64,000 bases of DNA. Source: an uncultured Opitutales bacterium. GTDB taxonomy: Bacteria > Verrucomicrobiota > Verrucomicrobiia > Opitutales > Coraliomargaritaceae. The stretch covers positions 1-64,000 of the forward strand of contig CALKBZ010000033.1 of assembly GCA_937775295.1 (NCBI GenBank). Direction: 5' to 3'. The notes beneath the pieces were generated by a model, which saw only the letters and a list, made by a program, of their open reading frames with translations, had not been told where the DNA came from and ran no database searches. The translations under genes and the position numbers were made by a program. How positions within the stretch are numbered: the first letter of the stretch is position 1; the number at the start of each line of letters is the position of its first letter. This document shows, piece after piece, positions 29,519-38,391 of the stretch.

Positions 29519-30061
29519 ATGGTCGATACAGCTTCCGATAATCCTTCACCGCAACTTCCGTCATCCGTGCCGAGCCTACATGCTTATTGGCGGATGCCTT
29601 ATATTCTGGCGCCGAAAAATCCGGATAATGGCGGCAACCCCTTCACGCAGATTCACCAAAGCGGCAATGATCAAAAGGAATACATTCTGTTTCGTGGCCA
29701 GTGGAACTACATCGTAATGAACCGCTACCCATACAATGCAGGCCATCTGCTCGTGCTTCCCTACAGAGAAGTCGACAAACTCGAAGCGCTTAAGACAGAG
29801 GAGCGCTACGAACTGATGGACTTGATCATAAAGGCCCAGCAGATCCTCTCTCGCGCCTTGCAGCCAAGTGGCTTCAACACTGGATTCAACTTTGGCAAAG
29901 CCGCCGGAGCAGGCATCCCCAGCCATTTACATTGCCACGTCGTGCCCCGCTGGGAAGGCGACACCAACTTCATGCCTGTGATCGGCAACACCCGAGTGCT
30001 ACCCGACGCGATGGATGCCATGTGGGAGCGACTGCACGCCTACATCGATGACCCAAGCTGA
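29519..30061 (+). CDS. HIT-family nucleotide hydrolase/phosphorylase
   Basis: A 180-residue protein of the histidine-triad superfamily with the triad HLHCHVVPRW near residue 136. The surrounding wording (YPYNAGHLLVLPYREV, GFNTGFNFGKAAGAGIPSHLH) is typical of Ap4A-phosphorylase-like HIT proteins that act on nucleoside polyphosphates. The substrate is not determinable. It starts the rightward operon, and phoH follows after 14 bp. Confidence 0.92.
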   Translation: MVDTASDNPSPQLPSSVPSLHAYWRMPYILAPKNPDNGGNPFTQIHQSGNDQKEYILFRGQWNYIVMNRYPYNAGHLLVLPYREVDKLEALKTEERYELMDLIIKAQQILSRALQPSGFNTGFNFGKAAGAGIPSHLHCHVVPRWEGDTNFMPVIGNTRVLPDAMDAMWERLHAYIDDPS

Positions 30062-30075
30062 GCGACTCGTTCGGG

Positions 30076-31083
30076 TTGGGACACCGAGCGCTCCAACTAG
30101 ATACCACCCACCTCACCATTACAGCCAATTTCTCTGTGCCTATTGAAACCATACATTTCACCAGCTCACGACTACTCAGCCAGCTATACGCGAATGACAC
30201 GCGCAACCTGATCGAAGCCGAGCGCATGCTCGATGTCGTGCTCGCCAGCCGCGACGACTGGGTCAGCGCCGAAGGCTCCGCCGCAGGCATCACACAAGTC
30301 AAAGACCTCTTTCACTGCCTCGATATCGCGCACCAGCAAGGTCTCCGGATTCGCACTTCCGACTTCCACTACACGCTGCGCTGTATCGCCGAGGGCAAGT
30401 CTAACGAATTGCGCGAAGTTTACAGCAACCCTTTGATAATTAAGCTTAAGCGCCTGAGCATCATCCCAAAAACTCTCAACCAAAAGCGCTATTTACAGTG
30501 CATTGACCAGAATACAGTGACCTTCGGCATCGGCCCTGCCGGCACTGGCAAGACTTACCTAGCAATGGCGATGGCGCTCAAAGAGCTGTTCGCGGGCAAT
30601 GTTGAGCGTATCATTCTCACTCGCCCCGCAGTCGAGGCAGGCGAAGCGCTCGGCTTCCTGCCCGGCGACCTACAGGAAAAGATACTGCCCTACCTCACTC
30701 CGCTCTATGATGCGATGCATGACATGATAGGCAAAGAGCAGACCATGCAGATGGTCGAGCGCGGTATCATCGAAATTGCGCCACTCGCTTACATGCGCGG
30801 CCGCACCCTCGCTAATGCCTTCGTGGTGCTCGATGAGGCGCAAAACACCACCCATGCGCAAATGATGATGTTTCTCACCCGCCTAGGAGACGGCAGCCGT
30901 ATGGTGATCACCGGCGACATTACTCAAATCGATTTACCGAAGGCCATGCAATCTGGTCTGAAAGAAGCCGCACGGCTGAAGAATATCGAAGGCCTACTGC
31001 TCTTCTACTTTGACGAACAAGATGTGGTACGACACCCTCTGGTCCAAAATATAATCAATGCCTACGCCTGTAGTGCAGAATGA
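30076..31083 (+). CDS. phoH: PhoH-family ATPase
   Basis: A 335-residue PhoH/YbeZ-type protein with the Walker A motif GPAGTGKT at 153-160, then LTRPAVEAGEALGFLPGDL and the Walker B region NAFVVLDEAQNTT, ending ITGDITQIDLP. An N-terminal single-strand-RNA-binding-like domain precedes. PhoH ATPases usually travel with ybeY and act in RNA metabolism, as here. Translation seems to begin at a TTG (30076), 14 bp after the HIT stop; no better start is in view. Confidence 0.93.
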   Translation: MGHRALQLDTTHLTITANFSVPIETIHFTSSRLLSQLYANDTRNLIEAERMLDVVLASRDDWVSAEGSAAGITQVKDLFHCLDIAHQQGLRIRTSDFHYTLRCIAEGKSNELREVYSNPLIIKLKRLSIIPKTLNQKRYLQCIDQNTVTFGIGPAGTGKTYLAMAMALKELFAGNVERIILTRPAVEAGEALGFLPGDLQEKILPYLTPLYDAMHDMIGKEQTMQMVERGIIEIAPLAYMRGRTLANAFVVLDEAQNTTHAQMMMFLTRLGDGSRMVITGDITQIDLPKAMQSGLKEAARLKNIEGLLLFYFDEQDVVRHPLVQNIINAYACSAE

Positions 31084-31172
31084 TTGCCAATTGCCTTCAC
31101 CTTCCCTGCTCATATTTTGGGGTAACTCTCCGCCTATAGTTAACCGACTGACTCCCTTAGAAAAAACAGCCC

Positions 31173-33605
31173 ATGGCCGCATTCTTCAAAAGAAAATCCT
31201 CCCGCAAAGCGAAAGCCAAGCAACTCCTCTTGAAAAAGGAGCGCGCAGGTCGAGGGGCTGAGCGAATCGGTGCCTCGCACTTTTTCGAAACCAGTCGCAT
31301 TGTCGAGACAGGACTCTTCCTGCTATTTACTGCACTCGTCGTCATCATCTGCTTTCTCGGGCAAAAGTCTCAAGGTCCGCAAGTCATCCTCAATCAACCA
31401 GCCTCATCGCGTATTGTCGCCGAATTTGCTTTCGAGCAAAATAGCCAAGTGCTGCTCGAAGAACAGATGCGAGCTGTGCGGGCACAAGTGCCTCCCGTTT
31501 TTCAACGCACCTTTAAACCCTACGAAAACTTCCGTGAGATCATTAGCGACCTCAATACCAGTATTGCCAAGACCTTGATTGATCACGAAGCCGAAGGCCA
31601 AACGGTTGTCACCGCAGAGCTGGAAGCCACCACCAAACAACTAATCGAAGCGACGGGCTTAAAGATCGCCCCCGAGACGATTACGTCATTTACCGACCAA
31701 ACCAATCCGAAGGAGCGTTCCGGTTTGACCAAAGACGCACTCCAGGTCCTTAAATCACTTTATGACGACGGCATCTACTCCAACCTCAAGGCTGGTGGTA
31801 ATTCCCCACAAGTGACCGTCATTCAGTTGATCGATGAGGAAGGACGCTACAATCTACCCTCCTCGCGCTCGTATGATGATGCGCTCATCGCACTACGTGT
31901 CCGGCTCGATGCACTCTCGGGCAATCGAACCAAGGCCCGCACTCTGTTTGACATATTTAGAGCCGGCCTACAGCCGAACTTACTGTATAGTGCAGCTAGC
32001 ACAAATCGCGCAATTGAACGCGCAATTAGCGATACCACTCCACCGAAAATTATCTTTAAAGAAGGTGACACTCTGATCGAGCCCGGCTCGATTATTACCG
32101 AAATTAATATTGAATGCCTGCAAGCCTACCAAGATGCCGAGCTTGCCCGCGGTGGAGACTCCCTCGTCTTCAACCCACTCTTCCTCGAACGCCTGACGCT
32201 GACACTCATTCTTCTCGTCGCTGTAATGATCTATGTGAAGCAAGGATTGCGCAATTTCCACAAGCGTAACCGCGCGATCGCGATTGCCGCAGTCAGCATC
32301 CTACTCAATCTCCTGATCATTCGTCTGATCATGGAAATCGGCGACATCGCCCTGCTCAACAATCGCCCTTCGTTGGGCATGCTACCCTACGTTGCTCCCT
32401 ATGCGCTGGCGCCGATGATGATCGCCGTGCTGGTCGGCACCGCCCCCGCAGTCATCTCCGCACTGATCATAGCGGTGCTGTTTGGTATCATTCAGAATAA
32501 TTCGGTCGAGTTCCTCCTGATCGCCTTTCTTTCGGGCGTCGTCGGCAGCTTCGTCTCGGCGCATATTCGTAAGCGCTCCATGCTCGTCCGAGCCGGACTA
32601 ATGGCAGGCGTCACCGCGGCAATCTCTGGTGCGCTGCTGGGTCTCATCGGCCACCTATCAATCGGCCTGGTCGGTCAACAAGCCTTGATTGCGCTGATCG
32701 TCGGGGCGCTTTCCGGCGTGCTGGCAGTCGGCCTGCTGCCCATATTTGAGCAGCTCTTCAAAATCACCACCGAAATTACACTACTCGAACTCACCGACTT
32801 CAATCACCCGCTACTGCGCCGCATGCAGATGGAAGCGCCGGGCACTTATCATCACAGCCTGATGGTCGCCAATCTCTCAGAAAATGCGGCTGCTGCAATC
32901 GGCGCCAGCCCCCTGCTCTGCCGCGTCTGCTGCCTATTCCACGACATTGGCAAACTGGTCAAACCTGAGTATTTTGCCGAAAACCAAAAAGGCGGCATCA
33001 ATCCACACGAAGAAAAAAACCCTTCGATGAGCGCGCTGGTGATCAAGGCCCACGTCAAAGAGGGCGTCGAGATCGCCCGCAAACATAGCCTGCCACGCGT
33101 CATTATGGATGTGATTCGCCAACACCACGGCACCGGACTGATCCAATACTTCTACCACCAAGCGCAGCAGCAACAGAACATGCATACCAAGCCAGCCAAG
33201 TCCGATAAACAAGGCAAGGCACAGGAAAGCAAAAAAGTGGACGAAAGCACCTACCGCTACGATGGCCCACGTCCGGCCTTTAAAGAAAGTGCGATTATAT
33301 TCTTTGCCGATGGTGTCGAAGCAGCCAGCCGTAGCCTGAAAAAAGTCACCCAACCCGCGATCGAGGAACTCATCGATGGCATGTTCAAAAGCCGGATCGA
33401 AGACGGTCAACTCGACGAATGCCCACTGACCTTTCAGGAGCTACACGAAATCCGTAGCAGCTTTACGTACACATTGCTCAACATGCTACACTCCCGGGTG
33501 GAGTACCCCAAAGCGATCAACGACAAGAATGTGAGCAACGACCAAAACCATCAATCCCAGCAAGATAATGAGTCGACTCCATCTGGAAGTAAGCAACCAG
33601 TATAA
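31173..33605 (+). CDS. pgpH: 7TM-HD cyclic-di-AMP phosphodiesterase, PgpH type
   Basis: An 810-residue membrane protein with the PgpH/YqfF layout. A basic cytoplasmic N-terminus leads to a membrane helix (about 45-63). An extracytoplasmic domain follows to about residue 330, then a bundle of around seven helices to about 520, and a cytoplasmic HD domain. The HD metal ligands are seen in TYHHSLMVANL (about residue 558), CLFHDIGKLVKP (about 589) and IRQHHGTGL. PgpH degrades c-di-AMP in the organisms studied. An insertion rich in Q, K and S (QQQQNMHTKPAKSDKQ) interrupts the HD domain. Its end overlaps ybeY by 38 bp. Confidence 0.93.
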   Translation: MAAFFKRKSSRKAKAKQLLLKKERAGRGAERIGASHFFETSRIVETGLFLLFTALVVIICFLGQKSQGPQVILNQPASSRIVAEFAFEQNSQVLLEEQMRAVRAQVPPVFQRTFKPYENFREIISDLNTSIAKTLIDHEAEGQTVVTAELEATTKQLIEATGLKIAPETITSFTDQTNPKERSGLTKDALQVLKSLYDDGIYSNLKAGGNSPQVTVIQLIDEEGRYNLPSSRSYDDALIALRVRLDALSGNRTKARTLFDIFRAGLQPNLLYSAASTNRAIERAISDTTPPKIIFKEGDTLIEPGSIITEINIECLQAYQDAELARGGDSLVFNPLFLERLTLTLILLVAVMIYVKQGLRNFHKRNRAIAIAAVSILLNLLIIRLIMEIGDIALLNNRPSLGMLPYVAPYALAPMMIAVLVGTAPAVISALIIAVLFGIIQNNSVEFLLIAFLSGVVGSFVSAHIRKRSMLVRAGLMAGVTAAISGALLGLIGHLSIGLVGQQALIALIVGALSGVLAVGLLPIFEQLFKITTEITLLELTDFNHPLLRRMQMEAPGTYHHSLMVANLSENAAAAIGASPLLCRVCCLFHDIGKLVKPEYFAENQKGGINPHEEKNPSMSALVIKAHVKEGVEIARKHSLPRVIMDVIRQHHGTGLIQYFYHQAQQQQNMHTKPAKSDKQGKAQESKKVDESTYRYDGPRPAFKESAIIFFADGVEAASRSLKKVTQPAIEELIDGMFKSRIEDGQLDECPLTFQELHEIRSSFTYTLLNMLHSRVEYPKAINDKNVSNDQNHQSQQDNESTPSGSKQPV

Positions 33606-34041
33606 GCTACTAGCCGATCCGATCGAGGCGGCCAAGCAACTATACCACGCCCTTGAAGCATCGGGTACATTTCCAATTGCGCAGGGCGAGCTTTCTGTTG
33701 TGTTCGTTACCGATGCCACCATCGCCCAAATACACGGCGAATTCATGAACGACCCCAGCGCCACCGACGTCATTACCTTCCCCGCCAACACTGAGATGGA
33801 CTCGGCAGGTGAAATCATCGTCTCGGTCGATCACGCACGCTGCCGTGCCGAAGAGCTCGGCGAACCGTTTAGCCGCGAACTGAGCCTCTATCTCGTGCAC
33901 GGCTGGCTTCATTTGGCAGGCTATGACGATCGCAACGAAACCGACCGTGTAGCCATGCGCATCGCCGAGCAACAAGCTCTTAAAATTTTAGATAACATTT
34001 CCATTCGCAATCACTTTCATATAAACTATTGTCTTCTTTAA
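33568..34041 (+). CDS. ybeY: endoribonuclease YbeY
   Basis: Metal-dependent RNase of 16S rRNA 3'-end maturation and ribosome quality control. Conserved parts are LSVVFVTDATIAQIHGEFMNDPSATDVITFP and the metal site HGWLHLAGYDDRN. In Escherichia coli the last ligand is histidine (GYDH); this one has aspartate, a variant found in other phyla. The C-terminal stretch after KILDN is unlike the family. The start lies inside the pgpH gene, and the desaturase begins 1 bp after the stop. Confidence 0.92.
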   Translation: MSRLHLEVSNQYKLLADPIEAAKQLYHALEASGTFPIAQGELSVVFVTDATIAQIHGEFMNDPSATDVITFPANTEMDSAGEIIVSVDHARCRAEELGEPFSRELSLYLVHGWLHLAGYDDRNETDRVAMRIAEQQALKILDNISIRNHFHINYCLL

Positions 34042-34042
34042 T

Positions 34043-35107
34043 ATGGATATGCAGCCCCATCATTCTGTTTCTGACGAAACACTTCCCTCCCGGTCCAATC
34101 AAATCGAGGCTCCAACCTCATGGCGTAAGATCGTGGCGCAATACCAACAGCCTTGCCTGAAGAAGAGCGTCTGGCAAATCACCAATACCGTGGTCCCCTA
34201 CATCGGCCTCTGGGCTCTCATGTATTTAACGATGACAGTCTCATGGCCACTGACCATCGCACTTGCAATCCTAGCGGGGTTATTCCTTGTCCGCGTCTTC
34301 ATCATCTTTCACGACTGCGGCCACGGCTCCTACTTCCGCTCAAAAAAGGCCAATAACATCGTCGGCTTTATTTCAGGCCTGCTAACGCTGACGCCCTATC
34401 GTCATTGGCGCTGGCAGCATGCCGTTCATCACGGCACATCTGGAAACCTCGACCAACGCGGCATCGGCGACGTATGGACGATGACGGTCAACGAATATCT
34501 AGCAGCCCCGCGCTGGGAACGCTTCTGCTACCGACTCACACGCAACCCTTTTGTACTCTTCGGCCTCATTCCACTCGGCCTATTTCTCTTTTATCAACGC
34601 CTCGCTTACAGCAACGCCAGCAAGCTCGATAAGCGCTCCGTATGGGCAATGAATGCGACCATCCTCGTTTATGCGAGCGTCATGAGTGCCATATTTGGCT
34701 TCTGGAATTACTTATTGATACAACTAACAGTCACCGCGGTCGCAGGCACACTCGGCGTGTGGCTGTTTTATGTACAACATCAATTCGAAGACACCTATTG
34801 GCGCAGCGGCGAAGATTGGGACTACACACACTCCGCGATGAAAGGCAGCTCGTTCTACAAACTACCCAAAATCCTGCAATGGTTCTCGGGTAACATCGGC
34901 TATCACCACATTCACCACCTGAGCTCTCGCATCCCCAACTATTCCTTGGAGCAATGCCACAATGCCGAGCCGTTCTTTCAGCAAGTGCCAGAACTCACAC
35001 TGCGCACCAGTTTAAAGTCACTCAAGCTGCGGCTCTGGGATGAAGACAGCCAAAAGCTGGTCGGCTATAAGCATCTAAAGACGATGCTGTCGGATAAAGC
35101 TGCCTAA
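34043..35107 (+). CDS. membrane fatty acid desaturase
   Basis: Membrane di-iron desaturase with all three histidine boxes: HDCGH at 90-94, HAVHH at 126-130, and HHIHH around residue 290 in NIGYHHIHHLSSRIPNY. Four or more hydrophobic helices surround them (TMTVSWPLTIALAILAGLFL, FVLFGLIPLGLFLF). It introduces double bonds into acyl chains; the layout resembles delta-12/omega-3-type DesA proteins, but position specificity cannot be read. It is the last gene of the HIT-phoH-pgpH-ybeY operon, an unusual partner. Immediately downstream is a decayed piece of a second ybeY, suggesting the gene was added at this place. Confidence 0.92.
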   Translation: MDMQPHHSVSDETLPSRSNQIEAPTSWRKIVAQYQQPCLKKSVWQITNTVVPYIGLWALMYLTMTVSWPLTIALAILAGLFLVRVFIIFHDCGHGSYFRSKKANNIVGFISGLLTLTPYRHWRWQHAVHHGTSGNLDQRGIGDVWTMTVNEYLAAPRWERFCYRLTRNPFVLFGLIPLGLFLFYQRLAYSNASKLDKRSVWAMNATILVYASVMSAIFGFWNYLLIQLTVTAVAGTLGVWLFYVQHQFEDTYWRSGEDWDYTHSAMKGSSFYKLPKILQWFSGNIGYHHIHHLSSRIPNYSLEQCHNAEPFFQQVPELTLRTSLKSLKLRLWDEDSQKLVGYKHLKTMLSDKAA

Positions 35108-35244
35108 GTTGGAAAGATCTCCTCAAGATAATGACTCGGTTCGATCTAAAAATCAGTCATCAGTCATCAGTATAAGCAGATCACCAGTGAATCTCGGCGG
35201 TCCAGCAACTGTACAATTCACTCAAATAATGGGGTAAACCTGTT

Positions 35245-35304
35245 AGCCGTGAACTCAGTCTATGCCTCGAGCACGATTAGCGACATTTGGCGTGCGACGA
35301 CGCT
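35245..35304 (+). pseudogene. decayed fragment of a second ybeY 3' region
   Basis: Aligned without gaps to 33871-33930 inside ybeY, 43 of 60 bases agree. In the ybeY frame it reads SRELSLCLEHD-stop-RHLACDDA against SRELSLYLVHGWLHLAGYDD. Several differences are silent third-base changes, and the tryptophan codon has become TAG. This fits an old paralogue or allele that diverged while functional and later decayed. Similarity extends weakly some 20 bp upstream. It overlaps the 3' end of the broken protease gene on the other strand. Confidence 0.75.
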
Positions 35305-36189
35305 AAAAAACCAGTCCTAGTGCACTCAAACCAAGAAAAAAGGCACTCACGCAAGGCTCCGGCACAATGATCACCTCGGGGTTTTCATCGATATAAGTCT
35401 GTATCTCGCTTTGGTAATTGGGCAGATATGTAAACCCACTAATTTTGGTTGCACCATTATTAATACTACCAACAAAACAGTTTACTCCGACCATCGTTAA
35501 GTTACCACCGAAAACCACCATGGCCGCGCACCCGAATCTCCGAGCCCAAATTGACTTTCATAAGTGAGACCAGGATCATCAAAGGTCATCGCACTCGCAT
35601 CACCAGTTGCTCCACCGACAGTCTGAGACGGGAAAAATAAGTTCCGATTGTTCTGCCCAACAGCCACATCTTGATTCACTGCATAATTACTCTCTGAGCG
35701 CCCAAAGGTCAGTACATTCGGGCCTGATACCTGCACGGGAGCCTCACTGCTGAACGAAGCATTCCAAACATCATAGTCGGCATAGCCATCGGGTAGAGCC
35801 ACATCCAGCGTTCCTACACCAATATCAGTACTGCCAATGCGCATCGTCTCTTCTACCGAGGCTGAAAATGAACCCCCCAGGGCGGAGTTCGTTTGATGAA
35901 AAGTCACTGACGTGCCGACTCCTGGTGCAAAATGATTCGCAGTAATAAAAACATTCCGACTGAGCATCGTCACCCAACGCCCACCGTCATCCCCCGAAAA
36001 ATAAGGTCCCTGCCCAGTATTCACGAGCGCGACCCCAGATAGATCAAGCCCTCCCGCAAAAAATGAAGCATCATTCATAAAACGATCATTTGCCAACGGA
36101 TCATAGCCAATAATATTGATCGATGCGAATAAGCAACTTGGCAGTTGAATACCAAGCGTAACAAGTGAAATGAATATTAGAGGCCGCAT
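35303..36189 (-). pseudogene. broken trypsin-like serine protease with PEP-CTERM-like end
   Basis: Two overlapping frames make one protein. The first (35497-36189) has a signal peptide, then the His region FITANHF, an Asp region (DIGVGTLDVALPDG) and GDSGA, after which it runs out of frame. The second (35303-35521) continues MVVFGGNLTMVGVNCFVG and ends VIIVPEPCVSAFFLGLSALG-LVF. The break falls inside the catalytic motif GDSGAP; a net two-base insertion would explain it. The C-terminus is a PEP-CTERM signal: VPEP then a hydrophobic helix. The stop TAG sits where a leucine codon would be, and CGT CGT CGC (three arginines, the usual basic tail) follows it. It could be a sequencing error at one site, but two lesions suggest decay. 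Confidence 0.75.
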
Positions 36190-36277
36190 ACCTCACCACA
36201 GCCTAAAAATAGCCCACCAGCCAAAGTCCTTCCACCCCTCAAGTCTCCCAAACCACTCGTTTAACAAAACGTTACGA

Positions 36278-37675
36278 CTACGCGGCGTCCGCCGAGCTTT
36301 TATCTTCTAACTTGGTGCCTTCAGGTTCCTTCGCGTTGGGCTTGATCGCCTTTGCTGCTTTGTCGACCTTGTGGTACTTGATCTTTGGCTTGCCACGCCC
36401 TTCGACAACTGAGCGATTAATCACCACCTCATCGACATTTTCAGTCTGCGGTAAGTCATACATCACATCGAGCATGATACGCTCCATGATCGCGCGCAGT
36501 GCACGCGCACCAGTCTTCAGCTCAATCGCCTTATCAGCGATCGCGGCAACTGCATCGCGAGTAAAGTGTAGCTTCGCACCTTCCATCAAGAAGAGCTTAC
36601 TGTATTGCTTGAGCAATGAATTCTTGGTGTTCTGTAAGATGTGTTCTAAATCGGAACGGCTCAACTCATCGAGCACCGCAACCATCGGCAACCGTCCGAT
36701 AAACTCAGGTATCATACCGAAGTGCACCAAGTCTTCCGGCTGTGTGTCGCGGAGCAACTCACTCAGTGGCACCTCATCCATACGAAGATTGTGCTGGGTA
36801 TCAAAGCCCATCGCTTTCGAGCCGATTCGGCCCTGGACGATCTTATCAAGGCCGACGAATGCACCACCGCAAATGAAAAGGATGTTCGAAGTATCAAGCT
36901 GAATGTATTCTTGGTTCGGGTGTTTGCGACCACCCTGTGGTGGCACATTACAAACCGTGCCTTCTAGAATCTTAAGCAGTGCTTGTTGCACCCCTTCACC
37001 CGAAACATCCCGAGTGATCGAGACATTGTCGGTCTTACGACCGATCTTATCAATCTCGTCGACATAGATGATGCCGCACTCGGCTTTTTTCACATCGTAA
37101 TCAGCGGACTGTAATAGTCGTAGGACGATATTTTCAACGTCTTCTCCGACATAACCTGCTTCAGTCAATGTAGTCGCATCGGCAATCGCAAACGGCACAT
37201 CGAGCATCTTAGCTAACGTACGTGCAAGCAATGTTTTACCAGTGCCGGTCGGACCGAGCAGGAGAATATTGCTTTTCTCCACTTGCACGTCGGCGAACTT
37301 GCCGTCGAGATCCGAAAATTCTGTTGCGCCTTCGATACGATCTTCCGAGCGCAAGCGTTTGTAGTGATTATATACTGCCACCGCCAGTGCACGCTTCGCG
37401 TAGTCTTGGCTGATAATATGCTGATCCAAGCCCGCCGTAATTTCGGCCGGTCTGAGCATATTGAAAAGACCTGCACCGGCGCCTGTAGCAACTGCATCCT
37501 TACTCACCTCGCCCTCTTCCGGAGCGCCGGAGAGTTCGCGGTCAATGATGGTCTTGCAAACAGACACGCAAGAGTCGCAGATGTGCACACCCGCTGGGCC
37601 TGCAATCATCTTGCGCACCTCATTCTGCGCTTTACCGCAAAACGAGCAAAAAGTCATCCGTGTGGATTTTGCCAT
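36278..37675 (-). CDS. clpX: ATP-dependent Clp protease ATP-binding subunit ClpX
   Basis: AAA+ unfoldase feeding proteins to ClpP. The N-terminal zinc-binding domain has C10, C13, C33 and C36. Walker A is GPTGTGKT at 141-148, Walker B is in [15 protein letters not shown], and the ClpP-binding loop region contains RIGSKAMGF. The 465-residue length includes a charged C-terminal tail ending EDKSSADAA. It follows clpP by 27 bp, in the order tig-clpP-clpX. Confidence 0.97.
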   Translation of the reverse strand: MAKSTRMTFCSFCGKAQNEVRKMIAGPAGVHICDSCVSVCKTIIDRELSGAPEEGEVSKDAVATGAGAGLFNMLRPAEITAGLDQHIISQDYAKRALAVAVYNHYKRLRSEDRIEGATEFSDLDGKFADVQVEKSNILLLGPTGTGKTLLARTLAKMLDVPFAIADATTLTEAGYVGEDVENIVLRLLQSADYDVKKAECGIIYVDEIDKIGRKTDNVSITRDVSGEGVQQALLKILEGTVCNVPPQGGRKHPNQEYIQLDTSNILFICGGAFVGLDKIVQGRIGSKAMGFDTQHNLRMDEVPLSELLRDTQPEDLVHFGMIPEFIGRLPMVAVLDELSRSDLEHILQNTKNSLLKQYSKLFLMEGAKLHFTRDAVAAIADKAIELKTGARALRAIMERIMLDVMYDLPQTENVDEVVINRSVVEGRGKPKIKYHKVDKAAKAIKPNAKEPEGTKLEDKSSADAA

Positions 37676-37702
37676 ACTAGTAAAAGTCTCTTTTCTAAAT
37701 TG

Positions 37703-38299
37703 TTATGCGCTAGGCTTACTCTCGATCACCTTATCGACGATCCCGTATTCCATCGCCTCCTTGGCAGTGAGATAGAAATCGCGATCCGAATCGGAAGCAA
37801 TCTCCTCAGCAGTCTTGTTGGTGTGCTGGGCAAGCAGCCCGTTCATCTGCGCACGCCAGCGAAGAATTTCCTTCGCAGCGATCGAGATGTCGGATGTCTG
37901 ACCGGTCGCACCACCAGTCGGCTGATGCATCATCACACGGCTATTCGGCAGTGCGTAGCGCTTACCTTCAGTGCCAGCAGCGAGTAATAGCGTCGCCATG
38001 CTAGCGGCCTGCCCCACACAGTAAGTGACGATATCACACTGCAGGAAATTCATCGTATCGTAAATCGCCATGCCATCCGTCACACTGCCACCGGGGCAAT
38101 TGATATACAGGCTGATGTCCTTCTTCGGATCATCCATTTGCAAAAAGAGCATCTGCGCAACCACAGCGTTGGCAACGAAGTCATTGATCGGCGTGCCGAT
38201 AAAAATGATGCGATCGCGTAACAGGCGGCTGTAAATATCCCAAGCGCGCTCGGTGCGCCCTTCGCGCTCATAGACTGTAGGTAGTGGAACGTAACTCAC
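37703..38299 (-). CDS. clpP: ATP-dependent Clp protease proteolytic subunit ClpP
   Basis: Serine protease forming the tetradecameric chamber. The nucleophile is in [16 protein letters not shown], the histidine in [10 protein letters not shown], and the aspartate lies in the [15 protein letters not shown] region. The 198-residue length is typical and the start [17 protein letters not shown] is the family form. It lies 92 bp after tig and is followed by clpX. Confidence 0.97.
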   Translation of the reverse strand: MSYVPLPTVYEREGRTERAWDIYSRLLRDRIIFIGTPINDFVANAVVAQMLFLQMDDPKKDISLYINCPGGSVTDGMAIYDTMNFLQCDIVTYCVGQAASMATLLLAAGTEGKRYALPNSRVMMHQPTGGATGQTSDISIAAKEILRWRAQMNGLLAQHTNKTAEEIASDSDRDFYLTAKEAMEYGIVDKVIESKPSA

Positions 38300-38391
38300 G
38301 ATAATTTATAATAGAAGGTTGATGGTGATAGAATACTGCGCAGACCATAGCGGATCTGTCACAAATTATCCAGCGCTTTTAACAAATAAGC

